From assembly GCA_964607965.1 (NCBI GenBank), contig CAZSMH010000010.1, positions 1 through 37,483 on the forward strand: a stretch of 37,483 bases of DNA, in the 5' to 3' direction. The position numbers and the translations under genes are program-made. This DNA comes from SZUA-584 sp964607965 (lineage in GTDB: Bacteria > Bacillota > Clostridia > Christensenellales > SZUA-584). The notes beneath the pieces are model-generated. The model saw only the letters and a list, made by a program, of their open reading frames with translations, did no database searches and was not told the origin of the DNA. Numbering within the stretch: the stretch's first letter is position 1; each line of letters begins with the position of its first letter. Below, piece by piece: positions 23,269 to 31,059 of this stretch.

Positions 23269-24001
23269 GTCGGCGCGTGAAATTGAGATTATGCGCGAGG
23301 CCGGAAGAATATCGGCACAGGCGCTTTGCGCCGTAGGAGATGCGGTACGACCCGGCGTAACAACGCTGGAACTCGATGCTGTTGCAAGGCGGTTTATAGC
23401 GAAGCACGGCGGAGAGCCTTCGTTCCTTGGATATTGCGACTATCCGGCTGCTGTGTGTGTGTCTGTAAACGATGAGGTTGTCCACGGCATTCCGTCAGAA
23501 AGAATGCTAAAACACGGTGATATTGTAAGCATTGACCTTGGCGTAAAATACAAGGGGTACCATGGCGATAACGCAAAGACCTTCGCTGTCGGAAAGATAA
23601 ACGATGATGCGGCGCGGCTGATAAGAATTACGGAGCAGTCGTTTTTTGCGGGCATGCAGGCTTTCAGAGAAGGCAGAAGGTTATGCAGCATTTCCGAAGC
23701 TGTGCAGGAAACTGCCGAAGGCGCCGGCTTTTCTGTGGTAAGGGAGCTGGTAGGGCACGGTATAGGCCGACAGATGCACGAGGAGCCTAATGTCCCAAAC
23801 TTTGTAAGCGCAAATAGAGGTCCGCGTTTGCGCGAGGGGATGGTTCTTGCAATAGAGCCTATGGTAAACCGTGGTGGCAAAGAGGTTGTGACTTTGCCTG
23901 ACGGCTGGACTGTGCGAACAAGAGACGGGAGCCTTTCAGCACACTATGAGCATACGGTAGCGCTGACCAAAAACGGTCCCGAGATATTGACGCAGGCGTA
24001 A
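23255..24001 (+). CDS. map: Methionine aminopeptidase, type I
   Basis: It removes the initiator methionine from new proteins. The 248-residue pita-bread fold has the metal ligands in order: Asp in SIDLGVKY, Asp in YHGDNAKTF, His in VGHGIGRQMHEEP, Glu in AIEPMV and Glu in HYEHTVALT. The ATG at 23255 gives the standard MIVFKSAREIEIMREAG start and overlaps adk by 14 nt; an earlier in-frame codon at 23234 is less likely. Confidence 0.97.
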   Translation: MIVFKSAREIEIMREAGRISAQALCAVGDAVRPGVTTLELDAVARRFIAKHGGEPSFLGYCDYPAAVCVSVNDEVVHGIPSERMLKHGDIVSIDLGVKYKGYHGDNAKTFAVGKINDDAARLIRITEQSFFAGMQAFREGRRLCSISEAVQETAEGAGFSVVRELVGHGIGRQMHEEPNVPNFVSANRGPRLREGMVLAIEPMVNRGGKEVVTLPDGWTVRTRDGSLSAHYEHTVALTKNGPEILTQA

Positions 24002-24016
24002 AGGAGTGAGCCAAAG

Positions 24017-24301
24017 GTGATTGAATATCCCGCAGAGATTGGCAGAGTTGCCATATCTACCGCCGGACGGGACAAAGACAGATATTTTATTATTATTGGC
24101 ATAATTGATGAGCAATATGTATATATAGCGGATGGCGAACTGCGAACAAAAGACCATCCAAAGAAAAAAAAGTTAAGGCATCTTAGGCTCTGTTCCGAGG
24201 TATTTGAGGGGATTGCAGGCAAGCTTAAAACAGGAGCGAAAGTGTTTGACGCAGAGATACGCAGTGTTTTAAGAACGTTAAGAAGCGGAAATGACGCTTA
24301 G
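24017..24301 (+). CDS. KOW-domain RNA-binding protein
   Basis: This is a small basic protein of 94 residues, found between map and infA in many Clostridia and annotated as a KOW-domain protein related to L14e/L6e. Residues about 7-45 (IGRVAISTAGRDKDRYFIII) form the KOW-like beta barrel, followed by a lysine cluster (DHPKKKKLRHLRL) and a helical tail. It probably binds rRNA or helps ribosome assembly; no precise role is established. It starts with GTG behind AAGGAG. Confidence 0.8.
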   Translation: MIEYPAEIGRVAISTAGRDKDRYFIIIGIIDEQYVYIADGELRTKDHPKKKKLRHLRLCSEVFEGIAGKLKTGAKVFDAEIRSVLRTLRSGNDA

Positions 24302-24315
24302 AAAGGGGAAGCAAT

Positions 24316-24537
24316 TTGTCAAAAAGTGACGTAATTGAGATGGAAGGAAGAGTGACGGAAGCCTATCCAAACGCTGTATTTGAAGTTGAACTGGAAAACG
24401 GCCATAAGATACTCGCACACATTTCAGGCAAATTGCGGATGCATTATATACGTATACTGCCGGGCGATAAGGTTACAGTTGAGATATCCCCCTATGACTT
24501 AAAGCGGGGACGTATAACGTGGCGCGGCAAAGGTTAA
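24316..24537 (+). CDS. infA: Translation initiation factor IF-1
   Basis: IF-1 occupies the 30S A site during initiation. The 73-residue OB-fold protein contains DVIEMEGRVTEAYPNAVFEVEL, GHKILAHISGKLR and MHYIRILPGDKVTVEISPYDL segments (each read in part), ending KRGRITWRGKG. It starts with TTG behind a GGGGAAG ribosome site, which suggests reduced initiation compared with its neighbours. Confidence 0.97.
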   Translation: MSKSDVIEMEGRVTEAYPNAVFEVELENGHKILAHISGKLRMHYIRILPGDKVTVEISPYDLKRGRITWRGKG

Positions 24538-24559
24538 CATCATAAAGGAGGAACAAGTG

Positions 24560-24673
24560 ATGAAAGTAAGACCGTCGGTTAAGCCGATTTGTGAGAAATG
24601 CAAAGTAATAAAACGTAAGGGCAAGGTTATGGTTATTTGCAGTAACCCCAAGCATAAACAAACTCAAGGTTGA
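24560..24673 (+). CDS. rpmJ: 50S ribosomal protein L36
   Basis: This is a 37-residue zinc-ribbon protein of the 50S, easily missed because it is so short. The sequence starts MKVRPSVKPICEKCKVIKRK and continues with GKVMVICSNPKHKQTQG. Zinc ligands are Cys11, Cys14, Cys27 and His32. The ATG follows AAAGGAGG at about 7 nt. Confidence 0.97.
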   Translation: MKVRPSVKPICEKCKVIKRKGKVMVICSNPKHKQTQG

Positions 24674-24680
24674 ATGTTTG

Positions 24681-24714
24681 TACGGAGGCGGCTGGGGATA
24701 ATTCCCAATCCGTA
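24681..24714 (+). promoter_or_regulatory. Two-tier hairpin in the rpmJ-rpsM gap
   Basis: TACGG (24681-24685) pairs with CCGTA (24710-24714), and inside it TGGGG (24693-24697) pairs with TCCCA (24703-24707) with one wobble. There is no T tract, so it is not a terminator. It lies about 38 nt before the rpsM start, where E. coli has the S4-binding control site of the alpha operon. Confidence 0.4.
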
Positions 24715-24752
24715 TGGCTTCTATATAACTATTTTTCGGAGGTGTAAACTTA

Positions 24753-25121
24753 ATGGCACGTATAGCTGGTGTTGACCTGCCAAGAGAAAAAAGAGTCGAA
24801 ATAGGCCTGACATATATATACGGTATAGGGCTTAAGAAATCTCGTGATATACTGGCGTCAACAGACGTTGACCCCGATATTAGGGTGAAAGATTTAACTG
24901 AATCAGACGTCGGAAAATTAAGAGAGTATATCGAAAAGAATATAAAAGTAGAGGGAGACCTTAGGCGTGACGTTACGATGAATATTAAGCGCCTGATGGA
25001 AATAGGGTGCTACCGCGGTATAAGGCATCGTAAAGGTTTGCCCGTAAGAGGACAGAGTTCCAAGCAGAACGCAAGGACGAGAAAAGGGCCAAAGCGTACT
25101 GCTGGCGGAAAGAGAAAGTGA
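24753..25121 (+). CDS. rpsM: 30S ribosomal protein S13
   Basis: S13 forms bridges from the 30S head to the 50S and contacts P-site tRNA. The 122 residues show ARIAGVDLPREKRVEIGLTY, YGIGLKKSRDIL and the basic tail GLPVRGQSSKQNARTRKGP. The ribosome site is CGGAGGTG. Confidence 0.98.
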   Translation: MARIAGVDLPREKRVEIGLTYIYGIGLKKSRDILASTDVDPDIRVKDLTESDVGKLREYIEKNIKVEGDLRRDVTMNIKRLMEIGCYRGIRHRKGLPVRGQSSKQNARTRKGPKRTAGGKRK

Positions 25122-25130
25122 GGATAGCAA

Positions 25131-25523
25131 ATGGCTAAGCCAAAAACAGTATCAAGAAAGCGCAGAGAGAAAAAGAATATAGAGCGCGGCCAGGCGCACA
25201 TTCGTGCTTCTTTTAACAATACGATGGTTACGATGACTGATATTGCCGGCAATACACTCTCGTGGGCCAGTTCAGGCGGCATGGGGTTTAAGGGATCAAG
25301 AAAGAGCACGCCTTTTGCTGCGCAGATTGCGGCAGAGAAAGCTGCAAGCGCGGCTATGGAGCATGGCCTGCGGTATGTTGACGTTTATATAAAAGGCCCG
25401 GGATCGGGCAGAGAAGCGGCAATTCGCGCGCTGCAGACGGCGGGGCTTGAGGTGTGCCTTATTAAAGATGTGACACCGATACCGCATAACGGCTGCCGAC
25501 CGCCAAAGCGCCGGAGAGTATAA
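25131..25523 (+). CDS. rpsK: 30S ribosomal protein S11
   Basis: S11 lies on the platform near the mRNA exit. The 130-residue protein has GQAHIRASFNNTMVTMTD, SSGGMGFKGSRKSTPFAAQ and the end DVTPIPHNGCRPPKRRRV, all diagnostic. It begins 9 nt after rpsM. Confidence 0.98.
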   Translation: MAKPKTVSRKRREKKNIERGQAHIRASFNNTMVTMTDIAGNTLSWASSGGMGFKGSRKSTPFAAQIAAEKAASAAMEHGLRYVDVYIKGPGSGREAAIRALQTAGLEVCLIKDVTPIPHNGCRPPKRRRV

Positions 25524-25533
25524 GGAGGAAAAC

Positions 25534-26157
25534 ATGGCAAGATATACAGGTTCTGTTTGCCGCCTTTGCCGTAGAGAAGGCTGCAAGCTGTTTTTAAAAG
25601 GCGACAGGTGCTATTCGGGAAAATGTTCGGTTGTCAAGCGTCCCACTGCGCCTGGAGTACAAACGAGAGGCAGAAAGAAAGTATCCGAATACGGAATACA
25701 ACTGCGTGAGAAACAAAAGGTTAAACGTGCTTATGGCATGCTGGAAGCGCAGTTTGAAAAATACTATAAACTTGCTGAGCGCATGAAGGGCAAGTCCGGT
25801 GAGAATCTTTTAAAGCTGCTCGAATCTCGGCTTGACAATGTAGTTTATCGACTTGGGCTTGCGGATTCCCGTGCGCAGGCGCGTCAGACGGTGCTGCACG
25901 GACACATATTGGTCAACGGAAAAAAGGTTGATATTCCTTCGTATTTTGTAAGCGTCGGAGAAGAGATATCCGTAAAAAAGAAATCTGCTGATACCGATCG
26001 TTTTAAAGAAATACGCGATAATGAAGCGCGCCCTATGCCAAGCTGGCTTAGCATGGATAACGCTGCGTTGACCGGTAAAGTGGTTTCGGAGCCGGCAAGA
26101 GAAGATATGGATCTTACCATAGAGGAGCACTTGATCGTTGAGTATTACTCCAAATAA
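25534..26157 (+). CDS. rpsD: 30S ribosomal protein S4, zinc form
   Basis: S4 starts 30S assembly and in many bacteria represses translation of its operon. The N-terminus has four cysteines at 9, 12, 26 and 31, the same positions as the zinc site of Thermus S4, so this is the C-plus form (B. subtilis lacks it). The S4 RNA-binding domain (about 95-155) has RLDNVVYRLGLADSRAQARQ and HGHILVNGKKVDIPSY. The 207-residue length is normal. It lies inside the alpha operon, unlike in B. subtilis where rpsD is separate. Confidence 0.98.
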   Translation: MARYTGSVCRLCRREGCKLFLKGDRCYSGKCSVVKRPTAPGVQTRGRKKVSEYGIQLREKQKVKRAYGMLEAQFEKYYKLAERMKGKSGENLLKLLESRLDNVVYRLGLADSRAQARQTVLHGHILVNGKKVDIPSYFVSVGEEISVKKKSADTDRFKEIRDNEARPMPSWLSMDNAALTGKVVSEPAREDMDLTIEEHLIVEYYSK

Positions 26158-26216
26158 GCGGTGTTTATAAGCGGTTGCCCTCAAAAAAATTTATTGTCTA
26201 TAACGGGAGGGTTATA

Positions 26217-27161
26217 ATGTTAGAAATTGAAAAGCCAAATATACAGTGTGTTGAAAAGTCAGAAGACAATTCGTATGCAAAATACGTTATGGAACCGCTG
26301 GAGCCCGGTTTCGGGTCTACGCTTGGCAATTCGCTTCGGCGTGTGCTGTTATCGTGTTTGCCGGGGGCAGCGGTAACCAGGGTTAGGCTTAACGGCGTGC
26401 TTCATGAGTTTTCTACAATTGAGGGCGTCAGCGAAGACGTTGTCAATATTGTGATGAACTTAAAAAGTCTGGCCGTTAAAATGTATGTGGAAGAGCCAAA
26501 AACACTTATCTTGGACGTATCAGGGCCTAAAGAGGCAACGGCAGCCGATATTACTATGGATGCTGACGTTGAAGTATTAAACCCTGATATGCACATTGCA
26601 ACGATTGACAAGGACGGCAGCCTTTATATGGAGATAACCGTCGAAAAGGGCAGAGGGTATGTGCTGGCGGAAAGAAATAAAGAGTCTGATATGCCAATTG
26701 GAATAATACCCGTGGACTCTTTGTTTACTCCTGTGCGCAAGGTCAACTTCACTGTGGAAAATACGCGTGTCGGACAGATGACTGACTTTGATAAGCTGTC
26801 GCTGGAACTGTGGACGAATGGCACCATCGCACCTGATGAAGCGGTTTCGCTTGCGGCTAAAATTCTAAACGAGCATTTGGCGCAGTTTGTTGCATTAACA
26901 GAACACGTTCGGGACGTTGAGATTATGGTTGAGCCCGAGGAGGACAAAAAAGAGAAGGTGCTGGAGATAACAATCGAAGAGCTTGATCTTTCAGTCCGGT
27001 CGTACAACTGCTTGAAGCGTGCAGGTATAAACACTGTGGAAGAGCTTATAAAGCGCAACGAAGAAGAGATGATGAAAGTCCGCAATCTGGGGCGTAAGTC
27101 TTTGGAAGAGGTTGAGCAGAAGCTGGCCGCTTTAGGGCTATCGCTGCGGATTGACGACTAA
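26217..27161 (+). CDS. rpoA: RNA polymerase alpha subunit
   Basis: Alpha scaffolds RNA polymerase assembly and binds UP elements and activators. The N-terminal domain (about 1-230) has YAKYVMEPLEPGFGSTLGNS and LRRVLLSCLPGAAVT; a flexible acidic linker leads to the C-terminal domain (about 248-310) with LDLSVRSYNCLKRAGINTV and VRNLGRKSLEEVEQKL. The ATG at 26217 follows CGGGAGGG and gives 314 residues, the standard length; an in-frame upstream start at 26175 has no ribosome site. Confidence 0.98.
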   Translation: MLEIEKPNIQCVEKSEDNSYAKYVMEPLEPGFGSTLGNSLRRVLLSCLPGAAVTRVRLNGVLHEFSTIEGVSEDVVNIVMNLKSLAVKMYVEEPKTLILDVSGPKEATAADITMDADVEVLNPDMHIATIDKDGSLYMEITVEKGRGYVLAERNKESDMPIGIIPVDSLFTPVRKVNFTVENTRVGQMTDFDKLSLELWTNGTIAPDEAVSLAAKILNEHLAQFVALTEHVRDVEIMVEPEEDKKEKVLEITIEELDLSVRSYNCLKRAGINTVEELIKRNEEEMMKVRNLGRKSLEEVEQKLAALGLSLRIDD

Positions 27162-27215
27162 GATTTTATATTTTGTGCCGCACAATATATGGCGCTGCGG
27201 CAATGGGAGGCTATC

Positions 27216-27725
27216 ATGGCTGGATACAGAAAGCTAAATCAGCAGCAGGATCAAAGGCAAGCCACGCTGAGAAACCTTGTTACGGGTTTGTTGTGGCATG
27301 GCCGTATCGAGACGACACTTGCGCGTGCTAAAGAGGCAAGGAGCATTGCGGAAAAGCTTATTACGATTGCTGTTAAAGAACATGCGAATACTGTTAAAGT
27401 TATAAAAACGGTTAATAAGGACGGCGATAAAACAAAGAGCGAGATTATAAATGATACGCCGTCTAAACTTGCGGCGAGGCGCCGTTTGATGCAGTATCTT
27501 TATAATGTACCGGAGCCTAAAAAAGACGGCGAGAGCAAGTTCGATTATAAGAAGCGTACAGGCGAAGTAAAAAATCCGCTTGTTGAAAAGATGTTCCGTG
27601 AATACGGTCCTAAATATTACGAGCGCGCTAAGGAACTCGGTACGGGCGGCGGGTATACTCGCATTATTAAAAAGGGACCGCGCCGAGGCGACAGTGCAGA
27701 AACAGTAATATTAGAGCTTATATAA
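27216..27725 (+). CDS. rplQ: 50S ribosomal protein L17 with internal insertion
   Basis: L17 lies near the tunnel exit. The first 55 residues (YRKLNQQQDQRQATLRNLV, RIETTLARAKEARS) and the end (GGGYTRIIKKGPRRGDSAE) match the family. Between them lie extra segments (about 57-80 and 95-120, including VNKDGDKTKSEIIND and KKDGESKFDYKKRTGE), giving 169 residues against about 120 in Bacillus. I recall longer L17 forms in other Clostridia, so this is probably a lineage trait. The ATG follows GGGAGG at 5 nt. It closes the ribosomal cluster before a strong terminator. Confidence 0.96.
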   Translation: MAGYRKLNQQQDQRQATLRNLVTGLLWHGRIETTLARAKEARSIAEKLITIAVKEHANTVKVIKTVNKDGDKTKSEIINDTPSKLAARRRLMQYLYNVPEPKKDGESKFDYKKRTGEVKNPLVEKMFREYGPKYYERAKELGTGGGYTRIIKKGPRRGDSAETVILELI

Positions 27726-27754
27726 AAAACTTGTATAAACAACAAACGATATAA

Positions 27755-27788
27755 AAAAGGCTTTGAGATTTTGTTTTCAGAGCCTTTT
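27755..27788 (+). terminator. Strong terminator of the S10-spc-alpha cluster
   Basis: AAAAGGCTTTGA (27755-27766) pairs with TCAGAGCCTTTT (27777-27788) over 12 bp with one wobble and a 10-nt loop. It lies 29 nt after the rplQ stop. Confidence 0.85.
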
Positions 27789-27798
27789 GGTGTATAAT
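27771..27798 (+). promoter_or_regulatory. Candidate promoter of the ecfA1 operon, overlapping the terminator
   Basis: A perfect TATAAT (27793-27798) lies 5 nt after the terminator stem. The best -35 is TTGTTT (27771-27776) with a 16-nt spacer, which falls in the loop of that terminator. The leader to ecfA1 would be about 22 nt. Confidence 0.5.
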
Positions 27799-27825
27799 TG
27801 AGCGAATAATTAGACGGAGTAAAAT

Positions 27826-28656
27826 ATGCCGATTATTGACGCTAAAGATATTTCATATGTTTATTCAAGCGAGACGAACCCAAATACCGCGCTTGACGGT
27901 ATTTGTATTGAAGTGTGCAAAGGAGAGTATATTGCCATTATAGGGCACAACGGCTCAGGAAAGTCGACGCTTGCCAAGCATATAAACGCACTATTTTTGC
28001 CAAGCTCGGGCAGGGTGCTGGTTGACGGTATGGATACGAAGGATGAAACGAAGGTATGGGATATACGCAAATTTGCAGGAATGGTGTTCCAAAACCCTGA
28101 CAACCAGCTGGTTGCCACAATAGTAGAAGAGGACGTTGCGTTCGGGCCGGAAAACATAGGAATACCGCCCGCCCAAATAAGAGAGCGCGTTGATACGGCG
28201 CTTTCCTTGGTAAACATGAGCGAGTACGCCGACCGTGCGCCGCACATGCTTTCCGGCGGACAAAAACAGCGTGTGGCAATTGCAGGCGTGCTGGCAATGC
28301 AGCCTGAGATAATTGTATTCGATGAGCCTACGGCAATGCTAGACCCTGAGGGGCGCACTGAGGTGCTTGCTACTATAGCGCGGCTTAACAAGAGCGGGAA
28401 GACGATACTGCTGATTACCCATTATATGGAAGAGGCGCTGTTTGCCGACCGGGTTATAGTAATGGCAGAGGGACGAATAATGGCACAAGGAACGCCGCGC
28501 GAGATTTTTGCGGACGAAGGATTGCTTGCCGCGGCAGGGCTTGAGGCTCCGCCTCATATAGCGTTATATCATAATCTTAAAAAAAGGGGATTCGATTTAG
28601 GTGAGTGCCCCCTTACAACCGATGAACTGGTGGAAAAAATATGCCGATTGAGTTAG
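27826..28656 (+). CDS. ecfA1: ECF transporter ATPase EcfA1
   Basis: This is one of two ATPases energising energy-coupling factor importers of vitamins and trace metals. Walker A is GHNGSGKST at 40-48, the Q-loop lies in VFQNPDNQLV, the signature is LSGGQKQRVAIAG and Walker B is IIVFDEPTAMLDP, with a switch His in LLITHYMEEA. The 276-residue length is normal. No S component is adjacent, so this is a group II module serving several substrate-binding proteins elsewhere. It overlaps ecfA2 by 16 nt. Confidence 0.95.
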   Translation: MPIIDAKDISYVYSSETNPNTALDGICIEVCKGEYIAIIGHNGSGKSTLAKHINALFLPSSGRVLVDGMDTKDETKVWDIRKFAGMVFQNPDNQLVATIVEEDVAFGPENIGIPPAQIRERVDTALSLVNMSEYADRAPHMLSGGQKQRVAIAGVLAMQPEIIVFDEPTAMLDPEGRTEVLATIARLNKSGKTILLITHYMEEALFADRVIVMAEGRIMAQGTPREIFADEGLLAAAGLEAPPHIALYHNLKKRGFDLGECPLTTDELVEKICRLS

Positions 28657-29495
28657 ATAACTTAACATACGTTTATATGCCCGGAACTCCGTTTGAAGCT
28701 AAGGCTGTCGAAGAGATAAGCCTTAAGATTGATGACGGCGAGTTTTTAGGCATAATAGGGCATACAGGCTCCGGCAAGACTACTCTTATAGGACTTATGG
28801 CAGGACTTTTAAAGCCTACATCAGGACGTGTGCTGATTGACGGTCAGGATATAGGCGCTAAGGGCTATGACAAAAAGGCACTTCGGCGATATATAGGAGT
28901 TGTATTTCAATATCCGGAACACCAGCTGTTTGAGGAAACGGTTTATAAAGATATAGCATTCGGACCGCGCAAGACCGGTGTTTTGGAAGAAGAGATTGAT
29001 GCACGAATAAAGCACGCAATGGAGCTTATGGAGCTTGACTATGATAAGATAAAAGACCTCTCGCCATTTGAGCTTTCGGGAGGACAGAAACGGCGCGTTG
29101 CTATAGCGGGAGTGCTTGCCATAAGGCCGCGGGTGCTTATACTTGACGAGCCAGTTGCCGGGCTTGATCCAAAAGGTCGCGCTCATCTTATGCAGCTTAT
29201 TACAAAGCTTAACAGTGAGGGTGTAACCATAATAATGATAACGCACTCAATGGACGATTTGGCGCAAAACGCAAACCGCGTTGCAGTCCTTAACGGCGCT
29301 AAGCTTATTATGGACGATATACCTTCAAAGGTATTCCAGCAAAAAAAACAGCTGCAGGACATCGGTCTTGATATACCGTACGTTTCAAGGATTGCACAGG
29401 GCCTGCGCGATAAGGGCAAGAACGTACCCGAAGATGTGATACGTGTTGCACAGCTTGAAGAGTGCATAACGCGCATTCTGGAGGGCAGGCAATGA
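28641..29495 (+). CDS. ecfA2: ECF transporter ATPase EcfA2
   Basis: This is the second ATPase, pairing with EcfA1 on EcfT. Walker A is GHTGSGKTT (40-48); the Q-loop VFQYPEHQLFEETVYKDIAFGP is characteristic of EcfA2 (read in part), the signature is LSGGQKRRVAIAG and Walker B is VLILDEPVAGLDP, followed by MITHSMDD. The 284-residue length is standard. The stop overlaps the ecfT ATG (ATGA). Confidence 0.95.
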   Translation: MPIELDNLTYVYMPGTPFEAKAVEEISLKIDDGEFLGIIGHTGSGKTTLIGLMAGLLKPTSGRVLIDGQDIGAKGYDKKALRRYIGVVFQYPEHQLFEETVYKDIAFGPRKTGVLEEEIDARIKHAMELMELDYDKIKDLSPFELSGGQKRRVAIAGVLAIRPRVLILDEPVAGLDPKGRAHLMQLITKLNSEGVTIIMITHSMDDLAQNANRVAVLNGAKLIMDDIPSKVFQQKKQLQDIGLDIPYVSRIAQGLRDKGKNVPEDVIRVAQLEECITRILEGRQ

Positions 29496-30286
29496 TAAAG
29501 AATATTACGCTCGGACAGTTTTTCCCCGGAAACTCTATTATCCACAGGCTTGATGCGCGCATTAAACTGGTGCTGACAGTAGCCGTTATAGTTCTTGTTT
29601 TTTTAGTCCACACTGTTATTGGCTACGCAGTTGTTTTCGGGTTTTTTACGCTAACTGTTTTGTTATCCAGCTTAAGTATAAAATATGTTCTGCGGGGTTT
29701 AAAGCCTTTGTGGTTCATACTTGTTTTTACGTTTGTGCTTAACACTTTTTTTTATTCGGGTGGTACCGAACTGTTTTCGTGGTGGATACTGCGCGTAACA
29801 CAGGAAGGGCTGACAAGCGCCGTAAGGCTGGCCGTAAGGCTTATTTACCTTATAACAGCTACAACGCTGCTGACACTTACAACATCGCCTATAGCGCTGA
29901 CAGACGGTCTTGAGAGCTTGTTAAAGCCTTTAAAGGCAATACGGTTTCCCGTTCACGAGCTGGCTATGATGATGACTATCGCTATGCGGTTTATACCTAC
30001 ATTGATAGAAGAGACAGACAAGATAATGAAGGCGCAGACTGCAAGAGGCGCGGAATTTGATTCGGGCAACGTGTTAAAACGCGCTGCGGGAATGGTTCCG
30101 CTGTTAGTGCCTCTCTTCGTCAGCGCTTTCAGGCGTGCTGACGAGCTGGCGTTTGCAATGGAATCGCGCTGTTATAACGGCGGAAAGGGGCGCACCAGAA
30201 TGAAGATAATGCGCCTGCACTACCGGGATTTTGTTGCCGCAGCGTTTGTATCGGGGCTTATCGTATTCGCGGCGTTTGGGTTTTAA
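29492..30286 (+). CDS. ecfT: ECF transporter transmembrane protein EcfT
   Basis: EcfT transmits ATP hydrolysis to S components. The 264-residue protein has about five to six membrane segments and two cytosolic coupling helices. The first coupling motif is ARG in AQTARGAEFDSG; the second is SRC in AMESRCYNGG, where ARG is the common form. The ATG at 29492 overlaps the ecfA2 stop and follows GGAGGG; an in-frame GTG at 29462 is less likely. Confidence 0.93.
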   Translation: MIKNITLGQFFPGNSIIHRLDARIKLVLTVAVIVLVFLVHTVIGYAVVFGFFTLTVLLSSLSIKYVLRGLKPLWFILVFTFVLNTFFYSGGTELFSWWILRVTQEGLTSAVRLAVRLIYLITATTLLTLTTSPIALTDGLESLLKPLKAIRFPVHELAMMMTIAMRFIPTLIEETDKIMKAQTARGAEFDSGNVLKRAAGMVPLLVPLFVSAFRRADELAFAMESRCYNGGKGRTRMKIMRLHYRDFVAAAFVSGLIVFAAFGF

Positions 30287-30297
30287 GAGGGCGGCCT

Positions 30298-31059
30298 ATG
30301 CGTATAAAGCTGACGATAGAGTACGACGGTACAAACTATGCAGGCTGGCAGCGCCAGAAGAACGCAGTTTCGATACAGGAGACGATAGAACACGCTTTTT
30401 TTGCCGCATCGGGAGAAAAAGTATGTATACACGGCGCAGGCCGTACGGACGCGGGCGTTCATGCACGGGCGCAGACCGCGCATTTTGACACAAACTGCAC
30501 TATTCCGGCGGAGAAGATAAGCTTTGCTTTAAACATGCATCTGCCTCCCGATATCCGCGTGATAAACTCACAAGAGTGTCCGCAGGATTTTCATGCGCGC
30601 TACTGCGCTGTTTCCAAAACATACAGATATACCATACACAACGATGTGCACGCGCCGGCTTTATTGCGATATACCGCAGCGCACGTGCGCGGCAGGCTGG
30701 ATATTGACGCGATGCGGAAAGCGGCACAGGCTGTTATAGGAACGCAGGATTTTGCGGCTTTTTGTGCAGGCGGCAGCGATGCAGTGAGCACTGTGAGAAC
30801 GGTAACCAGTATTGATGTAATTGAGCAAAGACCGTTGATACACATAGATATTACGGGTTCGGGTTTTCTTTACCATATGGTGCGCATAATCGCAGGCACT
30901 CTTATAGAGATTGGTCTTAAAAAACGCCCGCCGGAAAGCATGGCGCGTATTATCGCTGGCAGGGACAGGAACGCGGCGGGAATAACCGCACCCGCAAAAG
31001 GGCTTACGCTTATGGATGTGCATTATATGCCAGATGCCGATGAAAAGAGGACGTTATGA
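30298..31059 (+). CDS. truA: tRNA pseudouridine synthase TruA
   Basis: It forms pseudouridine at positions 38-40 of the tRNA anticodon arm. The 253-residue protein has the start IEYDGTNYAGWQRQ, the catalytic Asp51 in GAGRTDAGVHA, the conserved YRYTIHN and GSGFLYHMVRIIAGTLIE segments. Its place after ecfT is conserved in Firmicutes. It overlaps the next gene by 4 nt (ATGA). Confidence 0.97.
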   Translation: MRIKLTIEYDGTNYAGWQRQKNAVSIQETIEHAFFAASGEKVCIHGAGRTDAGVHARAQTAHFDTNCTIPAEKISFALNMHLPPDIRVINSQECPQDFHARYCAVSKTYRYTIHNDVHAPALLRYTAAHVRGRLDIDAMRKAAQAVIGTQDFAAFCAGGSDAVSTVRTVTSIDVIEQRPLIHIDITGSGFLYHMVRIIAGTLIEIGLKKRPPESMARIIAGRDRNAAGITAPAKGLTLMDVHYMPDADEKRTL

